This document shows positions 35,551 to 44,805 of a DNA stretch of 64,000 nt, piece after piece. The notes under the pieces are model-generated. The model did no database searches and was not told the origin of the DNA. It saw only the letters and a program-made list of their open reading frames with translations. The DNA lies in assembly GCF_900116565.1 (NCBI RefSeq), contig NZ_FPCJ01000001.1, positions 1,426,001 to 1,490,000 on the forward strand, read 5' to 3'. The stretch is from Thermoflavifilum thermophilum. Lineage in GTDB: Bacteria > Bacteroidota > Bacteroidia > Chitinophagales > Chitinophagaceae. A program made the translations under genes and the position numbers. How positions within the stretch are numbered: the first letter of the stretch is position 1; each line of letters starts with the position of its first letter.

Positions 35551-36294
35551 GTGCTTCAGAAAACGAGAGGTATTGTGTTGCGTGCCGTCAAATACGGTGA
35601 AACCAGTGTGGTGGCTACTGTTTTCACGGAAGAGCTGGGCGTGCAGAGTTACCTGGTAAATGGTGTACGCAGCGCCGGTTCAGCAAGGATGAAAGCTGCT
35701 TCTTTCCAGCCGGGCATGATCCTGGAGATGGTGGTTTATCATCATGCGCGCAAAAGCCTGCAACGCATATCCGAAATACAATATGGCTATCTGTATCGAA
35801 AGATAGGGTCCGAGCCTGTAAGGGTTGCTATCATGCTCTACATTGCGGAATTGCTGCTACGCCTGCTTCAGTTGCCTCAACCGTTCAAGGATCTGTATGA
35901 TTTTACCGAAAAGCAGCTTAGATGGCTGGATACAACCGAAGGCCCGGTGGCCAATTTGCCATTATATTTTACCTTGCACCTGGCTGCCGGGATGGGCATT
36001 GGCTTGCCCCGTACCTTTCATGCCGATCGACCTTATCTGGATTTACGGGAGGGGGTATATCTGACGCATATTCCATCCCATCCGGATTTTTTGGATGCAG
36101 CAGAAAGTGAGATTACGGCCCGACTGCTGGCCTGTTCGTCGGCCGATGAAGCCGCAGCTATTGCATTGACGCAATCTCAAAGGCGAAAACTGATCCTGCG
36201 TTATCAGGATTATCTGCGCTGGCATGTACCGGCCTTTACTTCTCTGCATGCGCTCCCTGTATTGTTTCAATTGTTCGACACAATGGATAGCTGA
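35551..36294 (+). CDS. recO: DNA repair protein RecO
   Basis: A 247-residue protein starting at GTG. The N-terminal OB fold is clear: KTRGIVLRAVKYGETSVVATVFTEELGVQSYLVNGVR. A helical C-terminal domain follows (LYIAELLLRLLQLPQPFKDLYDF, LPLYFTLHLAAGMGIGLP). The four-Cys zinc site of some RecO proteins is missing, as is common in Bacteroidota. RecO loads RecA onto SSB-coated DNA with RecR in RecF-pathway repair. The last 28 bp overlap the convergent propeller gene on the other strand. Confidence 0.93.
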   Translation: MLQKTRGIVLRAVKYGETSVVATVFTEELGVQSYLVNGVRSAGSARMKAASFQPGMILEMVVYHHARKSLQRISEIQYGYLYRKIGSEPVRVAIMLYIAELLLRLLQLPQPFKDLYDFTEKQLRWLDTTEGPVANLPLYFTLHLAAGMGIGLPRTFHADRPYLDLREGVYLTHIPSHPDFLDAAESEITARLLACSSADEAAAIALTQSQRRKLILRYQDYLRWHVPAFTSLHALPVLFQLFDTMDS

Positions 36295-37103
36295 AGTGTA
36301 TACAAGGCACGGGTGCCAAGCACCCACAGGCGGTGGTTATTGGGTGAGACGGCTATATCCCGGAGCTTTATATAAGCAGGCAAAGAAATGCCGGGCCATT
36401 GTCTGAAAGGAGGCTGAAATACATACAGGCTATCGGCTTTGAGTACATACAGCCATTCATCTGTCACCGCAAACGATTGGGAATTTTCAACCGGAATCCA
36501 TGTTTTGAAATTGGCCAGTTCATCGTACACAGCGATACCTCGTTGCGGATCATAAAGATATACCTGTTGATGGCGGTCAATGATCCGCGTAGGTTGCAGC
36601 AGACCGGGCATGAGCTGGTTAAAAGGAGCACTTTGCAGAAGCAGATTACCGTCCGGACTTATTTTTTTCAAGGTTCCATTCCCTGCATCATATACCCAGA
36701 TCTGGTTGTCGTAGGAAAGAGCCATGGCAGCAGGTTGCAGGATACCTTTTGCTTTCAGGTCGAGTACATACTGGGAGGTCAGCCATCTGGAGAGAAAATA
36801 AATGCGCCCGGTATGGGCATAAAAAAGCAAAATGCGCAACGGATTGCTTACATCAGCCTGGTCGGGAATGCCAGTGCTCCAGTTGGTATACTGATACAGG
36901 CTGTCAGCTTGCCCATCTTTTTTGAAGAAAACACCCTGCTGGTTAATCCAGTACAAATTGCCGGAAGGGTCTGTGTACACCTGGCGGGCCTTTAATGCAA
37001 AGCTGTCGGTGATCCGGAAGAAAAGCCCAGGTGCCTGTGCGGCGGCAGAAAAGGCGTAGCAAGACCAACAAATGCAAAGAATGCCGGAATATAACGTTTT
37101 CAT
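36267..37103 (-). CDS. Exported hypothetical protein, probable beta-propeller
   Basis: A 278-residue protein with an N-terminal signal peptide (MKTLYSGILCICWSCYAFSAAA, cleavage near AQA). The rest shows repeated short strands of the type NLYWINQQGVFF, QIWVYDAGNGTLKKI, QVYLYDPQRGIAVYD and RLWVLGTRALYTL, which looks like six propeller blades of NHL or PQQ character. No catalytic residues are evident. It lies 10 bp after lpxH, at the end of the rsfS-ftsH-LUD-lpxH run, so it may be co-transcribed with envelope genes. Function unknown. Confidence 0.75.
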   Translation of the reverse strand: MKTLYSGILCICWSCYAFSAAAQAPGLFFRITDSFALKARQVYTDPSGNLYWINQQGVFFKKDGQADSLYQYTNWSTGIPDQADVSNPLRILLFYAHTGRIYFLSRWLTSQYVLDLKAKGILQPAAMALSYDNQIWVYDAGNGTLKKISPDGNLLLQSAPFNQLMPGLLQPTRIIDRHQQVYLYDPQRGIAVYDELANFKTWIPVENSQSFAVTDEWLYVLKADSLYVFQPPFRQWPGISLPAYIKLRDIAVSPNNHRLWVLGTRALYTLQLSIVSNN

Positions 37104-37113
37104 GGCAATAGCA

Positions 37114-37896
37114 TTAGTTGCCGGCAGAAAAAGTTTTTACCGTGGCGGGATAATAGCACAGCTGCAGCCCCTGTCTGGCGTCAAATACAGCATAGGAATA
37201 AAACCTGAGCCAATCGCCCAGGTTGACATAACGGCTACCTCCTGGCAGGGTGATATCCAGGGCAAGATGGCGATGGCCAAAAATGAAATAATCAATATGT
37301 CTCTCTGCAAGTACCTGCTTGCAATATTGCACCAGCCATTCCCGGTCTTCTCCCAGGAAGGTTTCGGTAGATGTGGCAGCCCGGCTTTGGCGGCTGAAAA
37401 AATCGGCAATGGCTATTCCCCAGGAAGGATGCAGCATGGCAAAGAGTTTTCTGCAGAGGGGGTTGCGGAAGATTTTTTTCAGCAGCTTATATCCTCTGTC
37501 GCCCGGGCCCAGACCATCACCATGTCCGAGATAAAAACTTTTCCCTTCACAGTGTAAGATAACCGGGCTATCATACACCGGAATATGAAATTCTTCTTCA
37601 AAATAACCATCCATCCACATGTCGTGGTTGCCAATGAAAACGGATATCGGGATGCCCCGGTCTGAGAGTTCTGCCAGTTTACCCAGCAGGCGGGTATAGC
37701 CTTTGGGGATAACTGATTTGTACTCAAACCAGAAATCAAACAGGTCGCCCAGCAGGAAAATATGGGCAGCATCGGCCGATATTTCTTCCAGCCATTGCAC
37801 GATTAGTTTTTCCCTTTGCAGGCTAAGTTGTTTTCCTCCCGCTCCCAGGTGAAAATCCGAAGCGAAGTAAATTTTTTGATTTTCGGGCAATGCCAT
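37114..37896 (-). CDS. lpxH: UDP-2,3-diacylglucosamine diphosphatase family protein (LpxH-like)
   Basis: The start is the ATG at 37896 (MALPENQKIYFASDFHLG); the frame extends to 38100, but that part lies inside the LUD gene and has no family sequence. The 260-residue metallophosphoesterase shows all metal-site motifs: SDFHLG, LGDLFDFWF, FIGNHDMWMDGYF, LGHGDGLGPGDRGY and FGHRHLALD. It would cleave UDP-2,3-diacylglucosamine to lipid X in lipid A synthesis at the inner membrane face. The GDRGYKLLKKIFRNPLCRKLF segment is the basic, lipid-side helix typical of Bacteroidota members. The operon is shared with ftsH and a LUD protein. Confidence 0.88.
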   Translation of the reverse strand: MALPENQKIYFASDFHLGAGGKQLSLQREKLIVQWLEEISADAAHIFLLGDLFDFWFEYKSVIPKGYTRLLGKLAELSDRGIPISVFIGNHDMWMDGYFEEEFHIPVYDSPVILHCEGKSFYLGHGDGLGPGDRGYKLLKKIFRNPLCRKLFAMLHPSWGIAIADFFSRQSRAATSTETFLGEDREWLVQYCKQVLAERHIDYFIFGHRHLALDITLPGGSRYVNLGDWLRFYSYAVFDARQGLQLCYYPATVKTFSAGN

Positions 37897-37960
37897 TGAG
37901 AGCTCCACGGTCTGAAGGGCTTGGGCAGGCAAGATAGTCAAGAATCCAGAGCTGACAAAG

Positions 37961-38626
37961 CTATGGATGGGGAAGAGGCTGATCGATGAGAAACACGTAC
38001 ATTTCCTTCGGGCCATGGGCACCCATGACCAGTGTTTTTTCGATATCGGACGTGCGGCTGGGGCCGGTATGGAGGCTGCACATTGAAGGCCAGGAGTCAC
38101 CGTATTTTTCTTTGATCAGCTGCAGGGCATCGCGGATATCCCACACCAGCTGATCGCCAAAAGCGGCAACCACATGTATGGGAGCAAAAACAGAGGGTAT
38201 ACGGCCAGAGGCTTGTCCTGCACTGAGTACAACAGAGCCTGTACGGGCAATCAGGCATTCGCAGCCAGTAAGGGCTACATCCATCTGTTCGGGTGGAAGG
38301 GAAGAGAGCAAAGAGATGGCGGTACCTGCATGCGCATCCGCTGCAAGCCATTCGCGCAAATGCTTTTCCCTGCATAGCACTTGTTTCCAACCCTGCTGCT
38401 GACAAAGGGCAAAAAACTGTTTGCCAAACACCTGCATGTCTTCGCAAAAAATGAACTTTCCGTTCAGGTTCACAAACGTTTCGGCAAAATGTACATCCAG
38501 GTTTTCGGGAGGAGTGGCAAATACCGGGCTGTTGCCCTCCGACTGGGGGAAGGGCAGAGGCACCGGTTGGCTCAATGCATTGCGGATACGCTTCAGGATG
38601 TTTTCTTTTGCAGGCGAAACTTTCAT
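37961..38626 (-). CDS. LUD domain protein (LutC/YkgG-like)
   Basis: A 221-residue protein. LSQPVPLPFPQSEGN near the N-terminus and VALTGCECLIARTGSVVLSAG, SVFAPIHVVAAFGDQLVWDI and HTGPSRTSDIEKTLVMGAHGPKEMYVFLID fit the LUD fold of LutC. In lactate-using bacteria LutC works with LutA and LutB, but neither is nearby. Its ATG overlaps the ftsH stop by 4 bp (ATGA), so it is translationally coupled to ftsH, and lpxH follows 64 bp later. The role in this setting is not known. Confidence 0.88.
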   Translation of the reverse strand: MKVSPAKENILKRIRNALSQPVPLPFPQSEGNSPVFATPPENLDVHFAETFVNLNGKFIFCEDMQVFGKQFFALCQQQGWKQVLCREKHLREWLAADAHAGTAISLLSSLPPEQMDVALTGCECLIARTGSVVLSAGQASGRIPSVFAPIHVVAAFGDQLVWDIRDALQLIKEKYGDSWPSMCSLHTGPSRTSDIEKTLVMGAHGPKEMYVFLIDQPLPHP

Positions 38627-40650
38627 GACCCTGATACGGATGGCGAAGGTTTAATCAAATCTGCGGGCTCCACATTGTCCGGAGGCGCTACAATCACTTC
38701 CGGCTCGTGGGATTTTTTCTCTTCAAACGGTCGTTTGCCAATAAGCCGTTCCAGATCAGCCTGATACAACACTTCTTTCTTCAGCAATTCCCTGGCCACG
38801 ATGGTAAGCTCATTGCGACGGCTTTGCAGCAGCTGCTTGGTTCGTTGGTAAGCCTTGTCGATCAGGTTGCGCACTTCCTGATCAATCATCCGGGCTGTTT
38901 CTTCAGAGTAAGGTTTGCTGAAGGTGTAATCATTTTGCGGGTCGTAGAATGAAACGTTGCCGATTTTTTCATTCATCCCGTAAACGGTAACCATCGCATA
39001 GGCCATCTTGGTAATCACCTGCAGGTCGTTTTGAGCGCCGGTGGATATTTTGCCAAAGATGATATCCTCTGCTGCCCGGCCGCCCAGGGTCATGCAGATA
39101 TCATCCATGAGCTGGTCTGTGTTGTAGAGGTATTGTTCTTTGGGCAGATATTGTGCATAGCCCAGGGCCGCCACGCCACGGGGGACAATGGTCACTTTCA
39201 CCAGGGGATTGGCATGCTCCAGGAACCAGCCGCAGATGGCGTGACCGGCTTCATGGAAGGCAATGACTTCTTTTTCTTCGGGTGAAATGATTTTGTTTTT
39301 CTTTTCCAGTCCACCAATTACCCGGTCAATAGCATCGTTGAAGTCCTCCATCTCCACACAAACCTTTCCTTTACGGGCAGCAATGAGAGCAGCCTCGTTG
39401 CATACGTTGGCAATATCGGCGCCCACAAAACCGGGTGTCTGGGCAGCCAGTTTTTTAACATCCAGATCGGGTGATTTTTTGATAGGTTTCAGGTGCACCT
39501 CAAAAATCTTTTCCCGGCCGATGAGGTCAGGCTTATCGATGGTAATCTGGCGGTCGAAACGTCCGGGACGGAGCAAAGCACTGTCGAGCACATCGGGCCG
39601 GTTGGTAGCTGCCAGGATAATGATGCCACTGTCGGAGCTGAAGCCATCCATTTCCACCAGCAGCTGGTTCAGGGTATTTTCCCTTTCGTCGTTGCTCATC
39701 ATCACATTTTTACCCCGTGCCCTGCCAATGGCATCAATTTCATCGATGAAGATGATGCAGGGAGCTTTTTCCCGCGCCTGGCGGAACAGATCGCGCACTC
39801 GGCTGGCACCCACACCTACGAACAGCTCTACAAAATCGGATCCCGACATGGAGAAGAAGGGCACCTGTGCTTCGCCAGCCATGGCTTTGGCCAGCAATGT
39901 TTTACCGGTGCCGGGAGGGCCAACCAGCAAAGCGCCTTTGGGAATTTTACCGCCCAGTGCCGTGTATTTTTTCGGGTTCCTGAGGAAGTCAACCACTTCC
40001 ATGACTTCCTGCTTGGCTTCATCCAGGCCCGCTACATCGTTGAAGGTAACGTTGACACGAGTACCTTTTTCAAACAGCTGAGCCCGTGATTTGCCGATGT
40101 TGAAGATGCCACCCGGCCCCCCGCCGCTGGAACTGCCACCCATCTTGCGCATCAGGAAGATCCACAGGGCTACGAAAATCAGCAGCGGAATGGCAATATT
40201 CACAAATGGGGTGAACCAGTCGCCCCGGTCATGGTAGGTAACATCAATTTCTTCCGGAGCAATATTGTATTGTTTCTCGGCAGCGGCCAGTTCCTGATTG
40301 AAGGTTTCAATATTGCCGATGGTAAACACATAATGAGGTCCCGGATTCAGGTTGCCCAGGTTGTTGCGGGCTACGTCCTTGAATTTGGGCTGTGTCAGCC
40401 GGTCTTGTTTGATATAGACTTCGACCTGGCGGCCGTTGATCACGTCCAGCCGGGCCACGTCATGGTCGGCCAGATAATTTTTGGCAAAATCCTGAAAACT
40501 GATTTCCTGGGGTTTGGAGCGGAAATCAAAAAAGTTCATAGCCAGCAGCAGCACGGCAATCAGCACGTAAATCCAATAAAAATTGAATTTTGGACCTCTC
40601 CGGGGATTTTTAGGTGTTCCCCTTCCCTGCAGCCCGTTTCCTGTTTCCAT
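38623..40650 (-). CDS. ftsH: ATP-dependent zinc metalloprotease FtsH
   Basis: A 675-residue membrane protease. TM1 (about 24-42, [18 protein letters not shown]) and TM2 (about 146-165, [18 protein letters not shown]) flank a periplasmic domain. The AAA module has Walker A GPPGTGKT (about residue 240), Walker [12 protein letters not shown] (about 300) and the second region of homology [20 protein letters not shown]. The zinc site is HEAGH (about 465). It degrades misassembled membrane proteins and regulators such as LpxC, which fits lpxH in the same operon. Transcribed after rsfS, before the LUD gene. Confidence 0.98.
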   Translation of the reverse strand: METGNGLQGRGTPKNPRRGPKFNFYWIYVLIAVLLLAMNFFDFRSKPQEISFQDFAKNYLADHDVARLDVINGRQVEVYIKQDRLTQPKFKDVARNNLGNLNPGPHYVFTIGNIETFNQELAAAEKQYNIAPEEIDVTYHDRGDWFTPFVNIAIPLLIFVALWIFLMRKMGGSSSGGGPGGIFNIGKSRAQLFEKGTRVNVTFNDVAGLDEAKQEVMEVVDFLRNPKKYTALGGKIPKGALLVGPPGTGKTLLAKAMAGEAQVPFFSMSGSDFVELFVGVGASRVRDLFRQAREKAPCIIFIDEIDAIGRARGKNVMMSNDERENTLNQLLVEMDGFSSDSGIIILAATNRPDVLDSALLRPGRFDRQITIDKPDLIGREKIFEVHLKPIKKSPDLDVKKLAAQTPGFVGADIANVCNEAALIAARKGKVCVEMEDFNDAIDRVIGGLEKKNKIISPEEKEVIAFHEAGHAICGWFLEHANPLVKVTIVPRGVAALGYAQYLPKEQYLYNTDQLMDDICMTLGGRAAEDIIFGKISTGAQNDLQVITKMAYAMVTVYGMNEKIGNVSFYDPQNDYTFSKPYSEETARMIDQEVRNLIDKAYQRTKQLLQSRRNELTIVARELLKKEVLYQADLERLIGKRPFEEKKSHEPEVIVAPPDNVEPADLIKPSPSVSGS

Positions 40651-40689
40651 ATTTAATGCATTCGTGTCAAACCATTAAAAATTTGAATA

Positions 40690-41100
40690 TCAAGCATCCG
40701 GAAACTCAGTTTGTTCCGCATCACTCCACATTTCTTCCAGCTTGTAAAACTGGCGTGTTTCCGGATAAAAAATGTGTACTACCACATTTACGTAATCGAG
40801 CAACACCCATTTCAGGGCGCTGTAGCCTTCCTGCCGATAAGGAGATTCACCCACCTGTTGTTTTACATATTCCTCCACATGCTCGGCAATGGCTTTGATT
40901 TGGATGGAATTGTCGGCTTCGCAAATGATAAAAAAGTCGGCAATGGCTTCAGGAATTTTTCTGAGATCCAGCGAAACAATACGCTGCCCTTTTTTTTCCT
41001 GAATAGCCCGGATAATGGATGTAATGATTTTGCTGTTTTTGTGAAGCCGCGTGGACTTGTGATGTCTCTGTCGGGTTGTTGCAGATATGGATTCCAACAA
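40690..41100 (-). CDS. rsfS: Ribosome silencing factor RsfS (RsfA/DUF143)
   Basis: A 136-residue protein; residues 26-120 carry the family core (IVSLDLRKIPEAIADFFIICEADNSIQ, GYSALKWVLLDYVNVVVHIFYPETRQFYKLEEMW). It binds ribosomal protein L14 and blocks subunit joining in starvation. No ATG precedes the core; the likely start is TTG at 41100, with an AGGAAAG sequence just upstream (minus strand), one of the few clear ribosome-binding sites here. The ftsH gene follows 39 bp downstream. Confidence 0.93.
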   Translation of the reverse strand: MLESISATTRQRHHKSTRLHKNSKIITSIIRAIQEKKGQRIVSLDLRKIPEAIADFFIICEADNSIQIKAIAEHVEEYVKQQVGESPYRQEGYSALKWVLLDYVNVVVHIFYPETRQFYKLEEMWSDAEQTEFPDA

Positions 41101-41163
41101 GCTTTCCTGATTTTTAGTTTTTTATCAAAATGAATAATAAAAATGGCAAAAAACGGTTCTAAA

Positions 41164-41171
41164 CAAAGTTA
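41164..41171 (-). promoter_or_regulatory. Candidate -7 box for the rsfS-ftsH operon
   Basis: The minus strand reads TAACTTTG, a perfect TAnnTTTG, about 64 bp before the rsfS start. No TTG stands at the proper distance upstream, so the assignment rests on one box. Confidence 0.4.
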
Positions 41172-41212
41172 ACAAATTTCTATACGAAATTAGGATGTCT
41201 TGTGTTTCTTCG

Positions 41213-41245
41213 TTTGCTTCCACTCTCTATTTTTACATAAATTTA
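41213..41245 (+). promoter_or_regulatory. Candidate promoter for birA
   Basis: TTTG at 41213-41216, a 21-bp spacer, and TAAATTTA at 41238-41245 (7 of 8 to TAnnTTTG). The ATG is at 41272, leaving a leader of about 20 nt. Confidence 0.45.
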
Positions 41246-41271
41246 GTGATTAACCCCAATCGTTTTTAGCT

Positions 41272-42030
41272 ATGGAATTTGTCCTGATTCGATTGGATGA
41301 AGTTGACAGCACCAACAATTATGCCATGGCCCGGATTCAGCATGGGGGTCTGCCGGAAGGTACTGTCATTCAGGCCCTGCAGCAACATGCCGGCAGGGGC
41401 CAGCGCAATAAAGGATGGATCAGTGAACCTCGCGCCAATCTGTTAGTAAGCATCATCCTGAAGCCGGCAGTCATCAGCCATCAGCCGCCATTTCTGTTGA
41501 GTATGGCCGTCGCCGCAGGCCTCAGGGAAGCGGTGGCCCGTATTTGCCAGCAGGATTTTTACATCAAATGGACAAATGATTTGTACTGGAATGACAGAAA
41601 GGCAGGTGGTATCCTGATTGAAAACACCTGGAAGGGGCAATATTGGCAATATGCTGTTGTGGGAATTGGGTTGAACGTAAACCAGAAACAATTCCCGCCG
41701 GAATTGCCCAACCCCGTTTCCCTGACTCAGATTACCGGCAAGGAATATGAGTTGCAGGATGTCTTGCAAGAGGTATATGATCAGATCATGAAACGGTATC
41801 GGGATTTGCAGGGCGGGAAAACCCAGGAACTGGTCCAGGAATATCATCAGTGGTTATATCGCAAGGATCGGGAAGCCTGGTATGAAAGCGATGGGCAGCG
41901 TTTCCGGGGCATTATCCGGGAAGTGCAGCCCGATGGGCATCTGATCATGGATACGGCAGAGGGGCGAAAAAGCTGGGCTTTTGGGCAGCTGGAATTTGTG
42001 CTGGATCAGCCCGCTACACCTTTATCTTAG
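41272..42030 (+). CDS. birA: Biotin--[acetyl-CoA-carboxylase] ligase
   Basis: A 252-residue monofunctional ligase without the N-terminal DNA-binding domain of E. coli BirA, so it should not be a repressor. DEVDSTNNYAMAR, QQHAGRGQRNKGWISEPRANL (biotinyl-AMP loop) and KWTNDLYWNDRKAGGILIE (biotin-binding Lys) are all present. A C-terminal SH3-like part ends WAFGQLEFVLDQ. It attaches biotin to carboxylase carrier proteins. It is divergent from rsfS. Its last 17 bp overlap the convergent SUI1 gene. Confidence 0.96.
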   Translation: MEFVLIRLDEVDSTNNYAMARIQHGGLPEGTVIQALQQHAGRGQRNKGWISEPRANLLVSIILKPAVISHQPPFLLSMAVAAGLREAVARICQQDFYIKWTNDLYWNDRKAGGILIENTWKGQYWQYAVVGIGLNVNQKQFPPELPNPVSLTQITGKEYELQDVLQEVYDQIMKRYRDLQGGKTQELVQEYHQWLYRKDREAWYESDGQRFRGIIREVQPDGHLIMDTAEGRKSWAFGQLEFVLDQPATPLS

Positions 42031-42349
42031 CAAATCCGTTTTTCAACAGCCACTGCCGGGCTTTTTCCCGGCAATCGCCCTGCAGCAGTACACTGTTATC
42101 ATCATGGGTACCGCCCGTGCCGCAGCTGGTTTTCAATCCCTGGGCAATTTGCTTGAGTTCATGTTCCGGAAGTTCAAATCCTGTAATGAGGGTTACCGTT
42201 TTTCCTTTCCGTTGATGGTTATCTAATTTGATATACAGGATTTGGGATGCCCGTGCAGGATATTGCGGAGCATCTGCATCCTCATTTTTGCTGAAGAAAT
42301 CAGGATCGGTGGAATACACAATTCCAGATCGGGAAGACTGTTTTTTCAT
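42014..42349 (-). CDS. Translation initiation factor SUI1/YciH family protein
   Basis: I use the ATG at 42349 (MKKQSSRSGIVYSTDPDFF); the frame extends seven codons to a TTG at 42370. The 111-residue protein has the SUI1/eIF1 fold: ILYIKLDNHQRKGKTVTLITGFE, LKQIAQGLKTSCGTGGTHDDNSVLLQGD and the closing REKARQWLLKNGF. Bacterial YciH proteins can influence start-codon selection in vitro; the role in Bacteroidota is unclear. It overlaps the 3' end of birA by 17 bp on the opposite strand. Confidence 0.93.
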   Translation of the reverse strand: MKKQSSRSGIVYSTDPDFFSKNEDADAPQYPARASQILYIKLDNHQRKGKTVTLITGFELPEHELKQIAQGLKTSCGTGGTHDDNSVLLQGDCREKARQWLLKNGFAKIKV

Positions 42350-42458
42350 GAGTGGTTTGGGTTTGAGCAAAACCTGAGATAGGGAGTTTTTCTACCACAA
42401 CCTAAAATTAGAAAATTCGGATTACACAAAAGCAGGCCTATGATTGGCGCAGGCCATG

Positions 42459-43391
42459 CTATTCAGATCCCGGCACTACGACGGGCAAAACCCGGGGCAG
42501 GAGCCTGACTTCTACCTGGCCCAGGTTGCGGATATCCACAGGCTCACCATCCACCTGCATCCATTTGATGATTTTTTTGCGCTGGATGGTGAGCTGTTTG
42601 GCACGGAAAAAACGAACTTGTTTTTCTGAATCTTGGAGCTTACCCCGCAGGGCCTGTATGGATAGCTTGGCCAGGGATGCCCAGTTCAGGGGGCGGATGA
42701 TGCACACTTCCAGCCAGCCATCGTCGGGGCTGGCGTGGGGGGCAATTTTAAAGGCATAGCCAAACTGGTTGCCATTGGCCACGGCAACGAGAAAGGCCCT
42801 TTCCTGAAGGATTTCTCCGTCAAGGATGAGCGTATATTTCTTGGCCCTGTATTTTTGAAAAGAGGCGAGGGTCAGCCAGGTATAGGTCAGGATACCGCGG
42901 AGGGTATGGCCGGCAAACCGGCGGGCGATAAGAGCATCGAATCCCACGCCGGCGTTGCTGAAAAAGTATCTGCCGTTGGCGATGCCGGCGTCAATCCATC
43001 GGATATGGCCGCTGTGGATCAGTTCGATTGCTTTCCGGGGTGAAAGCGGAATGTTCAGCGCGCGGGCGAGCCCGTTGCCGCTGCCGGCAGGAATGATAAC
43101 CAGCCGCGTGCCTACATTTTTCGATGCAGCTTCTGCAAAGGCTGTTGCCACTTCGTTAACTGAACCATCGCCCCCCACCACGCCCACAAAGGCGAGTCCC
43201 CGGTCAATAGCTTCGGCAGCCAGCTCGCGGCCATGACCCGCATAGGAGGTCCAGCAGATTTCATAGTCTATGCGTAGTTTCAGCAGCGCCGCCTCCAATA
43301 CACGGAGAAGAGAACGGCGCTTCCGATGACCGGCGCGAGGATTGATGATCAACCGGATACGGGAAACAGCTTTGGGGTCTGGCATCATCAT
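42459..43391 (-). CDS. Diacylglycerol/sphingosine kinase-family lipid kinase (YegS/BmrU-like)
   Basis: The start is placed at the ATG at 43391, the first of three in a row; a GTG at 43406 would begin 1 bp after the nadC stop and is an alternative. The protein of about 310 residues has RLIINPRAGHRKRRSLL (nucleotide loop), FVGVVGGDGSVNEVA (the GGDGT-like catalytic motif, with Ser in place of Thr), LVIIPAGSGNGLARALNIP and WMQVDGEPVD at the C-terminus. It would phosphorylate a lipid such as diacylglycerol or a sphingoid base at the inner membrane. It is probably co-transcribed with nadC. Confidence 0.9.
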   Translation of the reverse strand: MMMPDPKAVSRIRLIINPRAGHRKRRSLLRVLEAALLKLRIDYEICWTSYAGHGRELAAEAIDRGLAFVGVVGGDGSVNEVATAFAEAASKNVGTRLVIIPAGSGNGLARALNIPLSPRKAIELIHSGHIRWIDAGIANGRYFFSNAGVGFDALIARRFAGHTLRGILTYTWLTLASFQKYRAKKYTLILDGEILQERAFLVAVANGNQFGYAFKIAPHASPDDGWLEVCIIRPLNWASLAKLSIQALRGKLQDSEKQVRFFRAKQLTIQRKKIIKWMQVDGEPVDIRNLGQVEVRLLPRVLPVVVPGSE

Positions 43392-43407
43392 AGAGGCAAA
43401 ATACACA

Positions 43408-44295
43408 TTAGCTGGCTGGGGGAAGATATTTCAGATGCATATCCAGGCTAACGGCCTGGTGCGTAATGGCGCCTACCGAGATGAAATCTACTCCAGTGGC
43501 GGCATAGGCCGCAATGTTGTCCAGCTCAATATTCCCTGATGCCTCCGTTTCACAACGGCCGTTTACCAGTTGAACGGCTTGTTTGACCTGGGCTGGACTG
43601 AAATGGTCGAACATAATGCGCTGAATACCTCCTTCTTCAAGGGCTTCGTTTACCTCTTGCAGGTTGCGGGTTTCTACCTCTACGGGTAGTTGCAGCCCGT
43701 GTTGCTTCATATAGGCTTTAGCCCGGCGAATGGCTTCACGTATGCCTCCGCAGGCATCGATATGATTGTCTTTGAGCATGATGTAATCATACAATCCCAT
43801 GCGGTGGTTTACGCCACCTCCTATTCGCACAGCTTCTTTTTCGAGCAGGCGAAAATTGGGTGTGGTTTTTCGGGTATCCAACAGGCGGGTGTGGCTTCCG
43901 GCGAGGCGATCCACATATTTTCGGGTGAGTGTGGCAATGCCACTCATTCTTTGCATGCAGTTCAACACCAGCCGCTCGGCAGAAAGAATACTGCGCATGG
44001 GGCCGGTTACCTGTAAGATTTTTTCACCGGGTTGTATGGGGTTGCCATCCTCTTTGAATTGCAGGATTTGACAAGTGGGATCCAGCCACTGAAAAATAGC
44101 TATGGCCACCTGAACACCCGCCAGGATGCCCGACGATTGGCTAACCAATAATGCCGATCCTTGCTGATGAGCCGAAATGCAACACAGGGTACTGTGATCG
44201 CCATCCCCCATGTCTTCGTCAAGGGCCTCCCGGATAAAATGATGCAAGCGCTCGTTGTAAGAAATGTGTACAGATGAATCAGGCTGCTGTTGCAT
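43408..44295 (-). CDS. nadC: Nicotinate-nucleotide pyrophosphorylase (carboxylating)
   Basis: The start is the ATG at 44295 (MQQQPDSSVHISYNERL); a TTG-initiated frame to 44370 adds 25 residues without conservation. The 295-residue enzyme shows ALDEDMGDGDHST, ERLVLNCMQRMSGIATLTRKYV, LLDTRKTTPNFRLLEKEAVRIGGGVNHRMGL split over two motifs, MLKDNHID, VEVETRNLQEVNEAL and FISVGAITH. It converts quinolinate and PRPP to nicotinate mononucleotide in de novo NAD synthesis. The DUF4783 gene lies about 105 bp upstream and the lipid kinase downstream. Confidence 0.97.
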   Translation of the reverse strand: MQQQPDSSVHISYNERLHHFIREALDEDMGDGDHSTLCCISAHQQGSALLVSQSSGILAGVQVAIAIFQWLDPTCQILQFKEDGNPIQPGEKILQVTGPMRSILSAERLVLNCMQRMSGIATLTRKYVDRLAGSHTRLLDTRKTTPNFRLLEKEAVRIGGGVNHRMGLYDYIMLKDNHIDACGGIREAIRRAKAYMKQHGLQLPVEVETRNLQEVNEALEEGGIQRIMFDHFSPAQVKQAVQLVNGRCETEASGNIELDNIAAYAATGVDFISVGAITHQAVSLDMHLKYLPPAS

Positions 44296-44400
44296 AGGAG
44301 GTACAAAGAAAAGATATTTTCTGTCTTCCGGAAAGCAGGCAAAACCAGGCCGCAGGAAGGGTGATTGCAAAAGCCTATTTTCTGGGTAGGCTGGACTTTG

Positions 44401-44805
44401 TCATGTCTGCGCCTCAAACCGGATTTCCTGCAACACATATTGATCAGGTCCATGCTGGCGGAGGAAAAAAGTAATGCGATAGGTGCCATTCGTGGTAACC
44501 ATCCTGCCAATACCAAAACGGGAATCCTGCCCGCCTTCATGAATCAGCTGAAAAGATTTGACGGGATTTTTGGAAAAGAAATCTTTTAGAATCATGGTGG
44601 CTTGCGCCTTGCTGTACGAATTGGATTGGTCGAGCAAGGTGATCTGGATCATGTTATCGAAATACCGGCTTAATTCAGTGGCGTTGCCTGCCCTCAGTGC
44701 TTTCACTACATCATCAAAAGGATCTGCTGCAGGCTTTATATTCCAGGCAGTGATCCACAGGGGTAAAATCCAGAAGCTCAGGTGTAGCAAATATTTCATG
44801 GCCAT
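44401..44805 (-). CDS. Exported DUF4783-type protein
   Basis: A 134-residue protein with an N-terminal signal sequence (YLLHLSFWILPLWITAWNI). The mature part, FDDVVKALRAGNATELSRYFDNMIQITLL then KAQATMILKDFFSKNPVKSFQLIHEG and a closing IRFEAQT strand, matches the DUF4783 family (NTF2-like fold). This family is common in Bacteroidota and often sits beside nadC, as here. Function unknown. Confidence 0.85.
   Translation of the reverse strand: MAMKYLLHLSFWILPLWITAWNIKPAADPFDDVVKALRAGNATELSRYFDNMIQITLLDQSNSYSKAQATMILKDFFSKNPVKSFQLIHEGGQDSRFGIGRMVTTNGTYRITFFLRQHGPDQYVLQEIRFEAQT

Noticed and set aside
39263-40081. 272-codon plus-strand frame opposite ftsH
   Set aside because: Antisense shadow of the AAA domain, Ser/Arg/Pro-rich composition and no homology that I recognise.
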